From positions 496,001 through 560,000 of the forward strand of contig NZ_LPXO01000001.1 of the NCBI RefSeq assembly GCF_001482405.1: DNA of 64,000 nt, read 5' to 3'. A program made the position numbers and the translations under genes. The notes beneath the pieces were generated by a model that worked only from the letters and a program-made list of their open reading frames with translations, did no database searches and was not told where the DNA came from. The first letter of the stretch is position 1; each line of letters starts with the position of its first letter. Shown piece by piece: positions 43,881 to 54,343 of the stretch. This stretch comes from Pseudoponticoccus marisrubri. GTDB taxonomy: Bacteria > Pseudomonadota > Alphaproteobacteria > Rhodobacterales > Rhodobacteraceae.

Positions 43881-45467
43881 ATGCAGGGAGACTGGGATCA
43901 CATCGTGGTGGGCGCAGGCAGCGCAGGTTGCGTTCTGGCCAAGCGGTTGGCCGAGGGCGGACGCCGCGTGCTGCTGCTCGAGGCGGGCGGCCGCGACACC
44001 TACCACTGGATCCACATCCCGATGGGATATCTCTATTGCATCGGCAATCCGCGCACCGATTGGTGTTTCCGCACCGCCGAAGAGCCGGGGCTTGGCGGGC
44101 GCTCCCTGCTCTATCCCCGCGGCAAGGTTCTGGGCGGCTGTTCCTCGATCAACGGGATGCTCTACCTGCGCGGACAGGCCGCCGATTACGATGGCTGGCG
44201 CCAGTCGGGGCTGACCGGCTGGGGCTGGGATGACGTGCTGCCCTATTTCCTGAAATCCGAGGATTATGTCGACGGCCCCTCCGAACATCACGGCGCGGGC
44301 GGCGAGTGGCGGGTCGAGAACCAGCGCCTGCACTGGCCGCTGCTGGACGACTGGATGGAGGCTGCGCACCAGGCCGGACTGCCCAAGGTCAGTGATTTCA
44401 ACACCGGCGACAACGAGGGCGTCGGCTATTTCCGCGTCAACCAGAAGAACGGTTGGCGCATGAACACCGCGCGCGCCTTCCTGCGCAGCTCGCCGCGCGA
44501 TCGGGTCAAGGTGCAGACCCATGCGCAGGTGACCACGCTGCTCTTCGACGGGGCGCGCGTGACCGGCGTGGAATATGACCTTCAGGGCACGCGGCACACG
44601 GCCCGCTGCCGGGGCGAGGTCATTCTTGCCGCGGGGGCGATCGGTTCACCCCATGTGCTGCAACTCTCCGGCATCGGCCCCGAGGACGTGTTACGCGCCC
44701 ATGGCATCGCGCCGCACCACGTGTCGCCCGAGATCGGGCGCAACCTGCAGGACCATCTGCAACTGCGCTGCGCATGGCGTTTGACCGGGGCGAAGACATT
44801 GAACACGCTGGCCAATTCGCTCTGGGGCAAGGCGGCGATCGGGTTGGAATACCTTGCGAAACGCTCCGGCCCAATGGCGATGTCGCCCTCGCAGCTGGGC
44901 GCCTTCGCGCGCTCGCGCCCCGGGCTGGCCACGGCGGACCTAGAATACCACGTGCAGCCGCTCTCGCTCGACGCGTTCGGCCAGCCGCTGCACGACTACC
45001 CCGCCGTCACCGCCAGCGTCTGCCATCTGCGCCCCGAAAGCCGCGGCACGGTCGAGCTTGCCTCGCCAGATTTTCGCGACGCGCCGCGCATCGCGCCCAA
45101 CTACCTGTCGACCGAGGGCGACCGGCAGGTGGCGGTGGACGCGATCCGGCTGACCCGCCGCATCATGGCCCAGCCCGCGCTGGCGCGCTATGCCCCGGAA
45201 GAGGTCAGCCCCGGCGCGGCGGCGCAGGACGATGCCGCGCTGGCCGAGGCCGCGGGGCGCATCGGCACCACGATTTTCCACCCTGTCGCCACGGTGCGCA
45301 TGGGGGCGGACGAGGCCGCCCCGCTCGATGGCGCGCTGCGCCTGCGCGGGGTCGAGAATCTGCGCGTGGCCGATGCCAGCGTGATGCCGCGCATCACCAG
45401 CGGCAATACCAACGCGCCCACGATCATGATCGCCGAGAAGGCGGCGGACATGATCCTGTCGACCTGA
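43881..45467 (+). CDS. GMC-family FAD oxidoreductase (choline/alcohol dehydrogenase-like)
   Basis: Glucose-methanol-choline oxidoreductase of 528 residues. Dinucleotide fold HIVVGAGSAGCVLAKRL, GMC signature 1 YPRGKVLGGCSSINGM, signature 2 GAIGSPHVLQLSGIGP, and a C-terminal substrate region with active-site His in TTIFHPVATVRMG and the NTNAPTIMIAEKAADMIL end. Substrate is probably an alcohol or choline-like compound; no betaine genes (betB, betI) are adjacent, so I do not call it betA. It stands alone after the Hint gene. Confidence 0.92.
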   Translation: MQGDWDHIVVGAGSAGCVLAKRLAEGGRRVLLLEAGGRDTYHWIHIPMGYLYCIGNPRTDWCFRTAEEPGLGGRSLLYPRGKVLGGCSSINGMLYLRGQAADYDGWRQSGLTGWGWDDVLPYFLKSEDYVDGPSEHHGAGGEWRVENQRLHWPLLDDWMEAAHQAGLPKVSDFNTGDNEGVGYFRVNQKNGWRMNTARAFLRSSPRDRVKVQTHAQVTTLLFDGARVTGVEYDLQGTRHTARCRGEVILAAGAIGSPHVLQLSGIGPEDVLRAHGIAPHHVSPEIGRNLQDHLQLRCAWRLTGAKTLNTLANSLWGKAAIGLEYLAKRSGPMAMSPSQLGAFARSRPGLATADLEYHVQPLSLDAFGQPLHDYPAVTASVCHLRPESRGTVELASPDFRDAPRIAPNYLSTEGDRQVAVDAIRLTRRIMAQPALARYAPEEVSPGAAAQDDAALAEAAGRIGTTIFHPVATVRMGADEAAPLDGALRLRGVENLRVADASVMPRITSGNTNAPTIMIAEKAADMILST

Positions 45468-45477
45468 ACCTGCCCGC

Positions 45478-46335
45478 TCAGGGCCGGGCGCGCGCCGTCA
45501 GCACCCCCTGCGCCCCGCCCTGCCCGGCCGCGCGCAGGTCGGGCACCGGCGCGACCATCGCCTCGAGCAGGGCATAGTCCATCCCCTTGAGCACCGCCTT
45601 GATCCGGCCGGGCTGTGCGTTGGACAGCACGAAGACGTGCAACTCGCCATCCCCCTCGCGATGGGCGAAGATCCGGTAGGGGCGCATCTCGGCCCGCTCC
45701 ATGCGGCGCACCACCAGCGGCAGCATGCCGAAGCGCCACTGCCCCCGCGCCATGAAGGGGCGGTAATCATGCGATTCGTAGCCGCCGCCGAAATGATGCG
45801 CCACCGCTCCGGCCAGCGGGCCCGGCGAGTGGATCCGCCCCGCGGGCCAGGCGTCTTTGCCCCGGTGATAGCGGATCAGCACGATGATGCGCCGATCGCC
45901 CTTGCGATAGCTCCACGCGTGCCGGGCGTCTGGCATCGGGCACGGGCCATCGCCCAGCAGGGCGCGCGCCCGCATCGCGCGGTCCATCTCGCGGCACCCG
46001 TCCAGATCGGGGCGCAGCGCCCAGAGATCCCCCTCGGCATAGGGGGCCAGCGTCCACCCCTCGGGCGCGGGCGGCAGGGCCGCGGCCAGATGGTCGGCAC
46101 GGTCGCGCTTTTCCTCCAGCGTCAGCGGGGCGGCCTTGTAGTCGCGCGCGGCCAGCACCGGGCGCGCCGGGGCAAGCGTGATCCCCGTACGATGCGCCAG
46201 GTAGGCGCGCGGACCCGCCGGTTCGCTGTAGAGCCCCGCCGTCACGCTGAAGACGAGAAAATCGGTCACCAGCAGCAGGACCGGCATCACCACCACGAAA
46301 ATCCCGACGGCGATGAGTTTCACGGAATCACGCAT
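45478..46335 (-). CDS. Uncharacterised membrane-anchored protein, paralogue A of a tandem triplet
   Basis: A 285-residue protein with one N-terminal membrane helix (about 7-30) and a periplasmic-looking domain. It shares an order of motifs with the next two genes: PLTLEEKRDRADHLAAALPPA followed by PEGW, a central RRIIVLIRYHRG strand, PAGRI, and a C-terminal DGELHVFVLSNAQPGRIKAV with MDYALLEAMV. The sequence similarity indicates duplication. No known family or catalytic motif is recognised. A GGAAAGGG ribosome-binding site precedes the chosen Met; the longer frame to 46392 is rejected. It is the last of the three genes, which run away from mreB; 130 bp separate it from paralogue B. Confidence 0.75.
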   Translation of the reverse strand: MRDSVKLIAVGIFVVVMPVLLLVTDFLVFSVTAGLYSEPAGPRAYLAHRTGITLAPARPVLAARDYKAAPLTLEEKRDRADHLAAALPPAPEGWTLAPYAEGDLWALRPDLDGCREMDRAMRARALLGDGPCPMPDARHAWSYRKGDRRIIVLIRYHRGKDAWPAGRIHSPGPLAGAVAHHFGGGYESHDYRPFMARGQWRFGMLPLVVRRMERAEMRPYRIFAHREGDGELHVFVLSNAQPGRIKAVLKGMDYALLEAMVAPVPDLRAAGQGGAQGVLTARARP

Positions 46336-46465
46336 GAGCCGCCCTTTCCTTTCGCTCTCCGGCCCCGATCTGCCACGCAACCGTGGCAGCAATCGGTCAA
46401 GGCGGCGTTAACGTCAGGGCGTGAACATGAAAAACCCGACCGACCCGGGGTGCCCTGCCAACCGA

Positions 46466-47326
46466 TCATTGCGGCGGGGCGGGCGGCGCCAGCATGGCGT
46501 TAAGCAGATCGTAATCCAGTGTCATCACGATGCGCTTGATATCGGCGCGAGTCGCGCGCCCGACGACCAGCACGTCGAGCCGGCCATCACCCTTCCGGCT
46601 GGCCGCGACCCGCATGGGCGGACGGTCTGGCCCGTTGCTGCGCGCGTGGTTCGGCCACTCGGTGAAGCGGAAACCGCGCCGTGTCAGGAAATGCCGCACG
46701 CGCGGGGTGCGGAACTTGTGACCAAAGAGGGTCAGCACGACGACGGGGCGGCGATCCTCGATGCGACCCGCGGGCCGGGCCTCGCGGTTGCGGCTGTAGC
46801 CGACGAAGACCGAGATGATCCGGTCGCCCAGCTCGTAGGTGATGAACCCGCCGCCACCGGTCAGGTAGGGGCAGGCCCGGGGGCGCTGCTGGCCGGTCCG
46901 GGCACGCGGCCGGTCGGCCTCCAGCTCCTCCTTTGAGAGCATCTGCGTGGTCGGGTTGTAGATTGCCTTCTCCCACAGGCTGCGCTTGTGGCAGTGGGCG
47001 AGGTCGGGCTTCAGCCGGTAGAGATCGCTCTCGCGGTAATAGCGCTTGCGCCAGCCCTCGGGCGCTTCGGGCAGCGCCATGTGCATGCGCCGCGCGATGC
47101 GGGCCTTGTCCTCCAGCGTCAGCGGGTCGGCGGCATAATCGCGCTCGGGCGCGCCGCGCAGCCCGCCGAACGGGTTCAGGCGGGCAAGCCTCTGCCGCAC
47201 GTAGTCCGCCGGCGTGCCGCCCTGCTGCAGGGCCGAGGCATAGACGCGGAACAGCCCGTAATCGATGGCCGCCGCACTGGCGCCGCTCAGGAACAGCGTG
47301 CCGAGAACAAAGACGATGATCCGCAT
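46466..47326 (-). CDS. Uncharacterised membrane-anchored protein, paralogue B of a tandem triplet
   Basis: A 286-residue protein: N-terminal hydrophobic helix (about 3-20, uncleaved anchor or signal peptide), then PLTLEDKARIARRMHMALPEA with PEGW, RIISVFVGYSRN, EARPAGRI, and the C-terminal DGRLDVLVVGRATRADIKRI with LDYDLLNAML. These align with paralogue A over most of the length. The mid-region has a Cys pair (DLAHCH and RACPYL) that could form a disulfide in the periplasm. Separated by 35 bp from paralogue C upstream, so the two are probably co-transcribed. Function unknown. Confidence 0.75.
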   Translation of the reverse strand: MRIIVFVLGTLFLSGASAAAIDYGLFRVYASALQQGGTPADYVRQRLARLNPFGGLRGAPERDYAADPLTLEDKARIARRMHMALPEAPEGWRKRYYRESDLYRLKPDLAHCHKRSLWEKAIYNPTTQMLSKEELEADRPRARTGQQRPRACPYLTGGGGFITYELGDRIISVFVGYSRNREARPAGRIEDRRPVVVLTLFGHKFRTPRVRHFLTRRGFRFTEWPNHARSNGPDRPPMRVAASRKGDGRLDVLVVGRATRADIKRIVMTLDYDLLNAMLAPPAPPQ

Positions 47327-47361
47327 AATGCCCCTTTCACGCCTGCCGCAGCCGGGCCGGC

Positions 47362-48327
47362 TCAGTCATGGACCCAGCGGCAATACTCGCGGCCGCGATA
47401 ATCGACGCAGACCTCGGGCGTGTACTCGCCGAAGCGGCTGCGCGAGCGGGCGATGCTGGCCTTGCGATCCAGCTCGGATTCGACCGCCTCGAGATAGGAG
47501 GCCCGCCGACGCTGCCGTTCCAGCCGCTGCCGCGCCATCTCGGCGCGCAGCTCGCGGGTCGACTGCTCTTCCACGCCCTCGGGCCATTCGACCAGCGTCT
47601 TCATGGTGCGGAAATCCACGCCCGCCAGGATGCGGTCCATGTCCTGCGCGCGGCCATTCGTGGCGATGGTCACCTCCATCTGCAGGCCGATCATGGCGCG
47701 CCAGATCCTGGTGCCGCGCGCATTGCCCGACCCGCGCATGTCACGGAAGGCCACGCCGTGGTGGATCGTCCGGATCGGGCGCCCTGCCGCCCAGTCGCCG
47801 CCGGCAAAGTCCCGCCCGCCGACCAGCGCGGTGACGCCCCAGAGCCGCCGCGGCCGCAGGTCGAGAAAGCGCGTCTTGATCACCACGATCGTGTCGCCAT
47901 CGGTGTAGACGCGGATGTCCTCGGGCCGCGCGGGCCCGGCCTTGTCGGCGATCATCTTGGCCACCAGATCCCGGCGGTCGCGCGCGGGATCCATGCCGAA
48001 CCGGTCATAGGGATCGTCCTGCGGGCTGACCATGCGGTTGCGGTCGCGCTTGAGAAAGGCTTCGTGCGCGGGATCCCAGTCGAGCCGTTCCCAGCCGGTG
48101 GGGGCCTCCGGGTAATGGGTGCTGAGCGGCGCGTCCCGATCGGCCATCATGCGCTTGCGGTCGGCGGCGCGGCGGCCGCGCTCGGCAAAGCTCTCGGTCC
48201 AGCCCGACAGGCCGAAGGCCAGCGGCCCCTGCCCGGCCGCGCGCGCCTGAAGCAGGTAATCCGCCCCCGCCACGACGAGGATGAAGAAGATGACGCCGGC
48301 CCCGACAAGCGCCCCGATCCGCAGCAT
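47362..48327 (-). CDS. Uncharacterised membrane-anchored protein, paralogue C of a tandem triplet
   Basis: A 321-residue protein, the most divergent of the triplet: N-terminal membrane helix (about 3-25), STHYPEAPTGWERLDWDPAH matching the APEGW block, DTIVVIKTRFLDLRP matching the central strand, and LQMEVTIATNGRAQDMDRIL with VDFRTMKTLV matching the end block. It adds a C-terminal extension rich in Arg/Glu (about 260-321, coiled-coil-like) ending with CVDYRGREYCRWVHD. It is first in the minus-strand run, with its start 203 bp from mreB on the other strand. The shared intergenic region may couple the two units. Function unknown. Confidence 0.75.
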   Translation of the reverse strand: MLRIGALVGAGVIFFILVVAGADYLLQARAAGQGPLAFGLSGWTESFAERGRRAADRKRMMADRDAPLSTHYPEAPTGWERLDWDPAHEAFLKRDRNRMVSPQDDPYDRFGMDPARDRRDLVAKMIADKAGPARPEDIRVYTDGDTIVVIKTRFLDLRPRRLWGVTALVGGRDFAGGDWAAGRPIRTIHHGVAFRDMRGSGNARGTRIWRAMIGLQMEVTIATNGRAQDMDRILAGVDFRTMKTLVEWPEGVEEQSTRELRAEMARQRLERQRRRASYLEAVESELDRKASIARSRSRFGEYTPEVCVDYRGREYCRWVHD

Positions 48328-48440
48328 GTTGAGTTCCCGCCCTGTCCTCGTTGCGCGTCAGGATCGGCGCCGAACCGGGCAAGATTTTGGCAGGCCAAGG
48401 GAAATTTGCCGTCCCCGCGACAAAGGCGGATTCACGCTGA

Positions 48441-49592
<1,152 letters not shown>

Positions 49593-49603
49593 CGGCCACG
49601 GGC

Positions 49604-49658
49604 GGGACAAAAGTCTTGAGGAAGACTTTTGCAAATTTTTGCTGAAAAAATTTGTCCC
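49604..49658. repeat. Double hairpin inside a closing stem, between mreB and mreC
   Basis: CAAAAGTCTT (49608-49617) pairs perfectly with AAGACTTTTG (49622-49631). CAAATTTTT (49632-49640) pairs with AAAAATTTG (49646-49654). GGGA at 49604-49607 closes with TCCC at 49655-49658. It starts 12 bp after the mreB stop and is very AT-rich for this genome. The architecture matches the array at 29341-29446. It may attenuate or stabilise the mreB message relative to downstream genes. Confidence 0.85.
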
Positions 49659-49759
49659 CGTCCCGACCGTCGCGCGGGGCGACCCCCTGCCGGACATGTG
49701 CAGACTGGCGAAACCGCGGAACAAACCGTAGGTTTCGGAACAATCGACCGGGGACCTTC

Positions 49760-50680
49760 GTGGCCAGTGACCGCAACAGCGACGATTTCACCGGCCCGCT
49801 GAAGCGCCTGCTTCTGGCGGTTCTGGTGCTGTGCCTGACCGGGCTGTTCCTGCTCTGGCGGATCGACAGCCCGCGGGTGGAGCGGTTTCGCGCGCAGGTG
49901 GTCGACACGGTCGTGCCGCGCATGGACTGGGCCATGGCGCCGGTCACCGCCTCGATCCGGCTGGTGCGCGACTTCCAGAGCTACCAGCGCATCTACGCGC
50001 AGAACCAGGAACTGCGCCGCGAGCTGCGCCAGATGACCGCCTGGAAGGAGGCCGCGCTGCAGCTGGAGCAGGAAAACGCCCGGCTGCGCGATCTCAACAA
50101 TGTCCGGCTCGATCCGCGGCTGACCTATATCACCGGCGTGGTGCTGGCCGACAGCGGCTCGCCCTTCCGGCAGTCGGTGCTGATCAACGTGGGCTCGCGC
50201 GACGGGATCGTCGACGGCTGGGCCACGATGGACGGGATCGGGCTGGTGGGCCGGATCTCGGGCGTGGGGCGCAACACCTCGCGGGTGATCCTGCTGACCG
50301 ATGCCACCTCGCGCATCCCGGCCGAGATCCAGCCCTCGGGCCAACGCGCCATCATCTCGGGCGACAACAGCGCCGCGCCGCCGATCGATTTCCTCGAAAG
50401 CCCCGACCTCGTGCGCCCCGGCGACCGGATCGTGACCACCGGCGATGGCGAGGTCTTCCCCCCTGGCCTGCTGATCGGCCAGGTGGCCGAAGATCCCGGC
50501 GGCCGCCTGCGCGCGCGTCTGGCCGCGGACTACGAGCGGCTGGAATTCCTGCGCGTGCTGCGCGATCACGGCGCGCGGCGGGTCAACAACCCCAGCGCGC
50601 TGATCCTGCCCGAAGAGCGGCCCGACGCGGGCCCGCCCCCCGAAGAGACGACCGACGCGCCGGAGGCCGGCGATGGCTGA
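49760..50680 (+). CDS. mreC: Rod-shape-determining protein MreC
   Basis: A 306-residue bitopic protein linking MreB to periplasmic wall synthesis. A cytoplasmic N-terminus with membrane helix about 16-33 is followed by a coiled coil (about 65-105; YAQNQELRRELRQMTAWKEA) and the double beta-barrel domain (about 115-275; NVGSRDGIVDGWATMDGIGLVGRI). A Pro/Glu-rich tail ends it. The start is a GTG 167 bp after mreB, preceded by GGGGACC. Its stop overlaps the mreD start by 8 nt. Confidence 0.92.
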   Translation: MASDRNSDDFTGPLKRLLLAVLVLCLTGLFLLWRIDSPRVERFRAQVVDTVVPRMDWAMAPVTASIRLVRDFQSYQRIYAQNQELRRELRQMTAWKEAALQLEQENARLRDLNNVRLDPRLTYITGVVLADSGSPFRQSVLINVGSRDGIVDGWATMDGIGLVGRISGVGRNTSRVILLTDATSRIPAEIQPSGQRAIISGDNSAAPPIDFLESPDLVRPGDRIVTTGDGEVFPPGLLIGQVAEDPGGRLRARLAADYERLEFLRVLRDHGARRVNNPSALILPEERPDAGPPPEETTDAPEAGDG

Positions 50681-51209
50681 GATGACGCCCGGCCGCCTCT
50701 GGGGGATGCGTGCGCTCTACATCCTGCTCGCCCTTCTGGTGATGTTCGTCCACCTTCTGCCCATGCAGACCCTGCCCCGCGGCATCGCGGGGCCCGACCT
50801 GCTGGTCGCGATGACCTTTGCCTGGGCGCTGCGCCGGCCCGATTTCGTGCCCGCCCTGTCCATCGCGCTGGTCATGCTGCTGGCCGACATGCTGTTCCAG
50901 CGCCCGCCGGGGCTGTGGTCGGTGCTGGTGCTCATGGGCTCGGAATTCCTCAAGAACCGCGAGAAGACGGTGCGTGAGAACACGTTCTTCGCCGAGTGGG
51001 TCACCGTCGCGGCTCTGCTGGCGGCGTTGACCGTGGCCTACCGGCTGGCTCTCGGAGTCTTGATTGTCGCACCCGGGACCCTTTCCCTTAGCATCATGCA
51101 ATATGGTATGACGGTGATGGCCTACCCGGTCGTGACGGCCGTCAGCCACGTGGCCCTTGGTGTCCGCCGCAGCAAGCGCGGTGGCTATGACACCGGGCGG
51201 ACGCTGTAA
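50673..51209 (+). CDS. mreD: Rod-shape-determining protein MreD
   Basis: A 178-residue integral membrane protein with about five to six helices (ALYILLALLVMFVHLLPMQTL, ALSIALVMLLADMLF and later segments) and the position expected for MreD. It overlaps mreC. Sequence conservation in this family is low, so the name rests mainly on membrane topology and the gene order mreBCD-mrdA-rodA. Confidence 0.88.
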   Translation: MAEMTPGRLWGMRALYILLALLVMFVHLLPMQTLPRGIAGPDLLVAMTFAWALRRPDFVPALSIALVMLLADMLFQRPPGLWSVLVLMGSEFLKNREKTVRENTFFAEWVTVAALLAALTVAYRLALGVLIVAPGTLSLSIMQYGMTVMAYPVVTAVSHVALGVRRSKRGGYDTGRTL

Positions 51210-51241
51210 CCCGCGACGCAAGCAGAGAGACCGCGCCCGAG

Positions 51242-53185
51242 ATGAGACGCACATCCCGTGAAAACGCCGAAAGCGCCCGCCGGATCACCCGGCGCGGGCT
51301 GATCCTGGGCGGCGCGCAGGTTGGCTTTGCCGGTCTGCTGGCGCTGCGCATGCGCTACATGCAGGTCGACCAAGCCGACGAGTTCCGCCTGCTGGCCGAG
51401 GAGAACCGCATCTCGATCCGGCTGATCCCGCCCTCGCGCGGGCGCATCTTCGACCGCGAGGGGCGGATCATCGCCGAGAACGAGCAGACCTACCGCATCA
51501 CGCTGGTGCGCGAGGATGCGGGCGACGTGAACGACGTGATCGCCCGGCTGGGCCAGCTGATCGAGCTGGACGAGGATGACCTGAACCGGGCCCTCACCGA
51601 GATGCAGCGCACTGCGCCCTTCCACCCGGTAACGGTGGCCGACCGGGTCAGCTGGGAGGATCTGAGCCGCGTCGCGGTGAACGCGCCCGCCCTGCCCGGC
51701 GTGGTGCCCGAGGTGGGGCTCAGCCGCTTCTACCCCGAGCGCGAGCTTTACGCCCATGTGGCGGGCTATGTGGGCCCGGTCTCGGAGCGCGACCTTGAAC
51801 GCTACGAGGACCCGCCCGCGGTGCTGCGCATCCCGCGGTTCCAGATCGGCAAGGTCGGCGTCGAGGCCAAGCACGAGGAGGTGCTGCGCGGCTCGGCCGG
51901 AGCCAAGCGGGTCGAGGTGAACTCGGTCGGCCGCGTCATGCGCGAACTCGACCGGCGCGAGGGCGTGGCCGGCACCGACCTGCAGCTGACCGTGGACAAT
52001 GCGCTGCAATCCTACGTGCAGGCCCGGCTGGGCCAGGAAAGCGCCTCGGTCGTGGTGATGGACGTGGAAAAGGGCGACCTCTTGGCCATCGCCTCGGCGC
52101 CCTCCTATGATCCCAACAAGTTTGTGCGCGGCATCTCCGTCGCCGATTACGGCGAGCTGCGTGACAACGATCACCGGCCGCTGGCCTCGAAGACCGTGCA
52201 GGACGCCTATCCGCCGGGCTCGACCTTCAAGATGGTGACGGCGCTGGCGGCGCTGGATGCCGGGCTTGTCTCGCCCGAGGAGACCGTCTGGTGCCCCGGC
52301 CATCTCGAGGTGGGGGGGCGCCGCTTCCATTGCTGGAAGCGCGTCGGCCATGGCCACATGAACCTCGAACAGTCGCTGCGCGAAAGCTGCGACGTCTATT
52401 ATTACGAGCTGGCCCTGAAGGTCGGCATCGAGCGCATCGCCGCGATGGCGCGCAAGCTGGGCCTGGGCGAGGCCTATGACGTGCCCATGTCCGCCGTGAC
52501 CAAGGGGCTGATCCCCGACAAGGAGTGGAAGCGGCGCGAACGGCAGGCAGAATGGGTGATCGGCGATTCGGTCAACGCCTCGATCGGGCAGGGCTTCGTG
52601 CTCTCCTCGCCGCTGCAGCTGGCGGTGATGTCGGCGCGGCTGGCCACCGGGCGCAGCGTGACGCCGCGGCTGGTCAAGTCGATCGACGGGGTCGAGACGC
52701 CCCATACCGGCGGCAGCGATCTGGGCTTCAATCCCAACCACCTGCTGCAGATCCGCCGCGCCATGTATGCCGTGTCGAACAACCGGCGCGGCACCGCCTA
52801 CCGCTCGCGCATCGTGGCCGAGGGGATGCGCATGGCCGGCAAGACCGGCACCAGCCAGGTGCGCAACATCACCGCGGCCGAGCGGGCCCGCGGCGTGACC
52901 TCGAATGCCGACCTGCCCTGGGAGCGGCGCGACCACGCGCTCTACGTGAACTACGCGCCCTGGGACAATCCCCGGATCGCCGTGTCGGTCGTGGTCGAAC
53001 ATGGCGGCGGCGGCTCGACCGCGGCGGCGCCCATCGCGCGCGACGTGACGCTGCAGGCGCTCTTCGGGGGCGATCCGCCGCTCGACGCCTACCCGCGCAG
53101 CGAGCAGCGCAAGGTCAAGGCGCAGCAGGAACGCCTCGCCCGCGAGCGCGAGGAACGCCGGGCCGAGGGGGACAGCCGCGCGTGA
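51242..53185 (+). CDS. mrdA: Penicillin-binding protein 2 (elongasome transpeptidase)
   Basis: Class B transpeptidase, 647 residues. A membrane anchor (about 20-38) is followed by a dimerisation domain with PPSRGRIFDREGRIIAEN, then the transpeptidase domain. Catalytic Ser327 is in PPGSTFKM, with SCDVYYYELALKVG as the SxN-equivalent region and Lys534 in KTGTSQV. It cross-links peptidoglycan during elongation and works with RodA. A long basic C-terminal tail (KVKAQQERLAREREERR) follows. It overlaps rodA by 4 nt (GTGA). Confidence 0.95.
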   Translation: MRRTSRENAESARRITRRGLILGGAQVGFAGLLALRMRYMQVDQADEFRLLAEENRISIRLIPPSRGRIFDREGRIIAENEQTYRITLVREDAGDVNDVIARLGQLIELDEDDLNRALTEMQRTAPFHPVTVADRVSWEDLSRVAVNAPALPGVVPEVGLSRFYPERELYAHVAGYVGPVSERDLERYEDPPAVLRIPRFQIGKVGVEAKHEEVLRGSAGAKRVEVNSVGRVMRELDRREGVAGTDLQLTVDNALQSYVQARLGQESASVVVMDVEKGDLLAIASAPSYDPNKFVRGISVADYGELRDNDHRPLASKTVQDAYPPGSTFKMVTALAALDAGLVSPEETVWCPGHLEVGGRRFHCWKRVGHGHMNLEQSLRESCDVYYYELALKVGIERIAAMARKLGLGEAYDVPMSAVTKGLIPDKEWKRRERQAEWVIGDSVNASIGQGFVLSSPLQLAVMSARLATGRSVTPRLVKSIDGVETPHTGGSDLGFNPNHLLQIRRAMYAVSNNRRGTAYRSRIVAEGMRMAGKTGTSQVRNITAAERARGVTSNADLPWERRDHALYVNYAPWDNPRIAVSVVVEHGGGGSTAAAPIARDVTLQALFGGDPPLDAYPRSEQRKVKAQQERLAREREERRAEGDSRA

Positions 53186-54321
53186 CCTATCTCGAATATT
53201 CCGTCAAGACGACGCCGTCGGGCTGGCGCAAGATCCTCTACCTGAACTGGCCGCTGGTGGTGCTGCTCAGCGCCGTGGCCGGCGTCGGCTTCCTGATGCT
53301 CTACTCGGTGGCGGGCGGCTCCTTCAGCCCCTGGGCCGAGCCGCAGATGAAACGCTACCTGCTGGGTCTGACGGCCATGTTCGTGGTCGCGCTGGTGCCG
53401 ATCTGGTTCTGGCGCAGCATGGCGCTGGCAATCTACGGGCTGGCCTTCTTCCTGCTGATCCTGGTGGAGTTCTTCGGCGCCGTCGGCATGGGCGCGCAGC
53501 GCTGGATCGATATCGGCTTCATGCGGCTGCAGCCCTCGGAGGTGATGAAGATCGCCATGGTCGTGCTGCTGGCCGCCTATTACGACTGGCTGCCGCTGGC
53601 CAAGACCTCGCGCCCGCTCTGGGTGATCCTGCCGGTGCTGATCATCGTCGCCCCCACCATGCTGGTGCTGACCCAGCCCGACCTCGGCACCGCGATCCTG
53701 CTGCTGACGGCGGGCGGGCTGATGATGTTCCTCGCCGGGGTGCACTGGCTCTATTTCGCCAGCGTCATCGCCGCCGGGGCGGGCGGGATCTGGCTGGTCT
53801 TCCAGAGCCGCGGGACCGAGTGGCAGCTGCTCAAGGATTACCAGTTCCGCCGCATCGACACCTTCCTCGACCCCTCCACCGACCCGCTGGGCGCGGGCTA
53901 TCACATCACCCAGGCCAAGATCGCCATGGGCTCGGGCGGCTGGACCGGCAAGGGCTTCATGCAGGGCACCCAGTCGCGGCTGAACTTCCTGCCCGAGAAG
54001 CATACCGACTTCATCTTCAACACGCTGGCCGAGGAGTTCGGATTCGTCGGCGGGGTCTCGCTGCTGTTGCTCTACGTGCTGATCCTGGTCTTCTGCGTCT
54101 TCGCGGCGCTGCAGAACCGCGACCGGTTCTCGTCGCTGCTGACGCTGGGCATCGGGCTGACCTTCTTCCTGTTCTTCGCGGTGAACATGTCCATGGTGAT
54201 GGGCCTCGCGCCGGTGGTGGGCGTGCCGCTGCCGCTGGTCAGCTATGGCGGATCGGCCATGCTGGTCTTGATGATCGCCTTCGGTCTGGTGCAAAGCGCG
54301 CATATCCACCGCCCGCGCTGA
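53182..54321 (+). CDS. rodA: Rod-shape-determining glycosyltransferase RodA
   Basis: SEDS-family peptidoglycan polymerase, 379 residues with about ten membrane helices. Conserved stretches are GAQRWIDIGFMRLQPSEVMKIAM, LTQPDLGTAILLL, the large loop with KGFMQGTQSRLNFLPEKHTDFIF, and VGVPLPLVSYGGSAMLVLM near the end. It polymerises lipid II and partners with PBP2 encoded just upstream. The start is a GTG overlapping the mrdA stop; length is normal for RodA. Confidence 0.95.
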   Translation: MTYLEYSVKTTPSGWRKILYLNWPLVVLLSAVAGVGFLMLYSVAGGSFSPWAEPQMKRYLLGLTAMFVVALVPIWFWRSMALAIYGLAFFLLILVEFFGAVGMGAQRWIDIGFMRLQPSEVMKIAMVVLLAAYYDWLPLAKTSRPLWVILPVLIIVAPTMLVLTQPDLGTAILLLTAGGLMMFLAGVHWLYFASVIAAGAGGIWLVFQSRGTEWQLLKDYQFRRIDTFLDPSTDPLGAGYHITQAKIAMGSGGWTGKGFMQGTQSRLNFLPEKHTDFIFNTLAEEFGFVGGVSLLLLYVLILVFCVFAALQNRDRFSSLLTLGIGLTFFLFFAVNMSMVMGLAPVVGVPLPLVSYGGSAMLVLMIAFGLVQSAHIHRPR

Positions 54322-54343
54322 CGCGCCAGACAAGGAAGACCCG

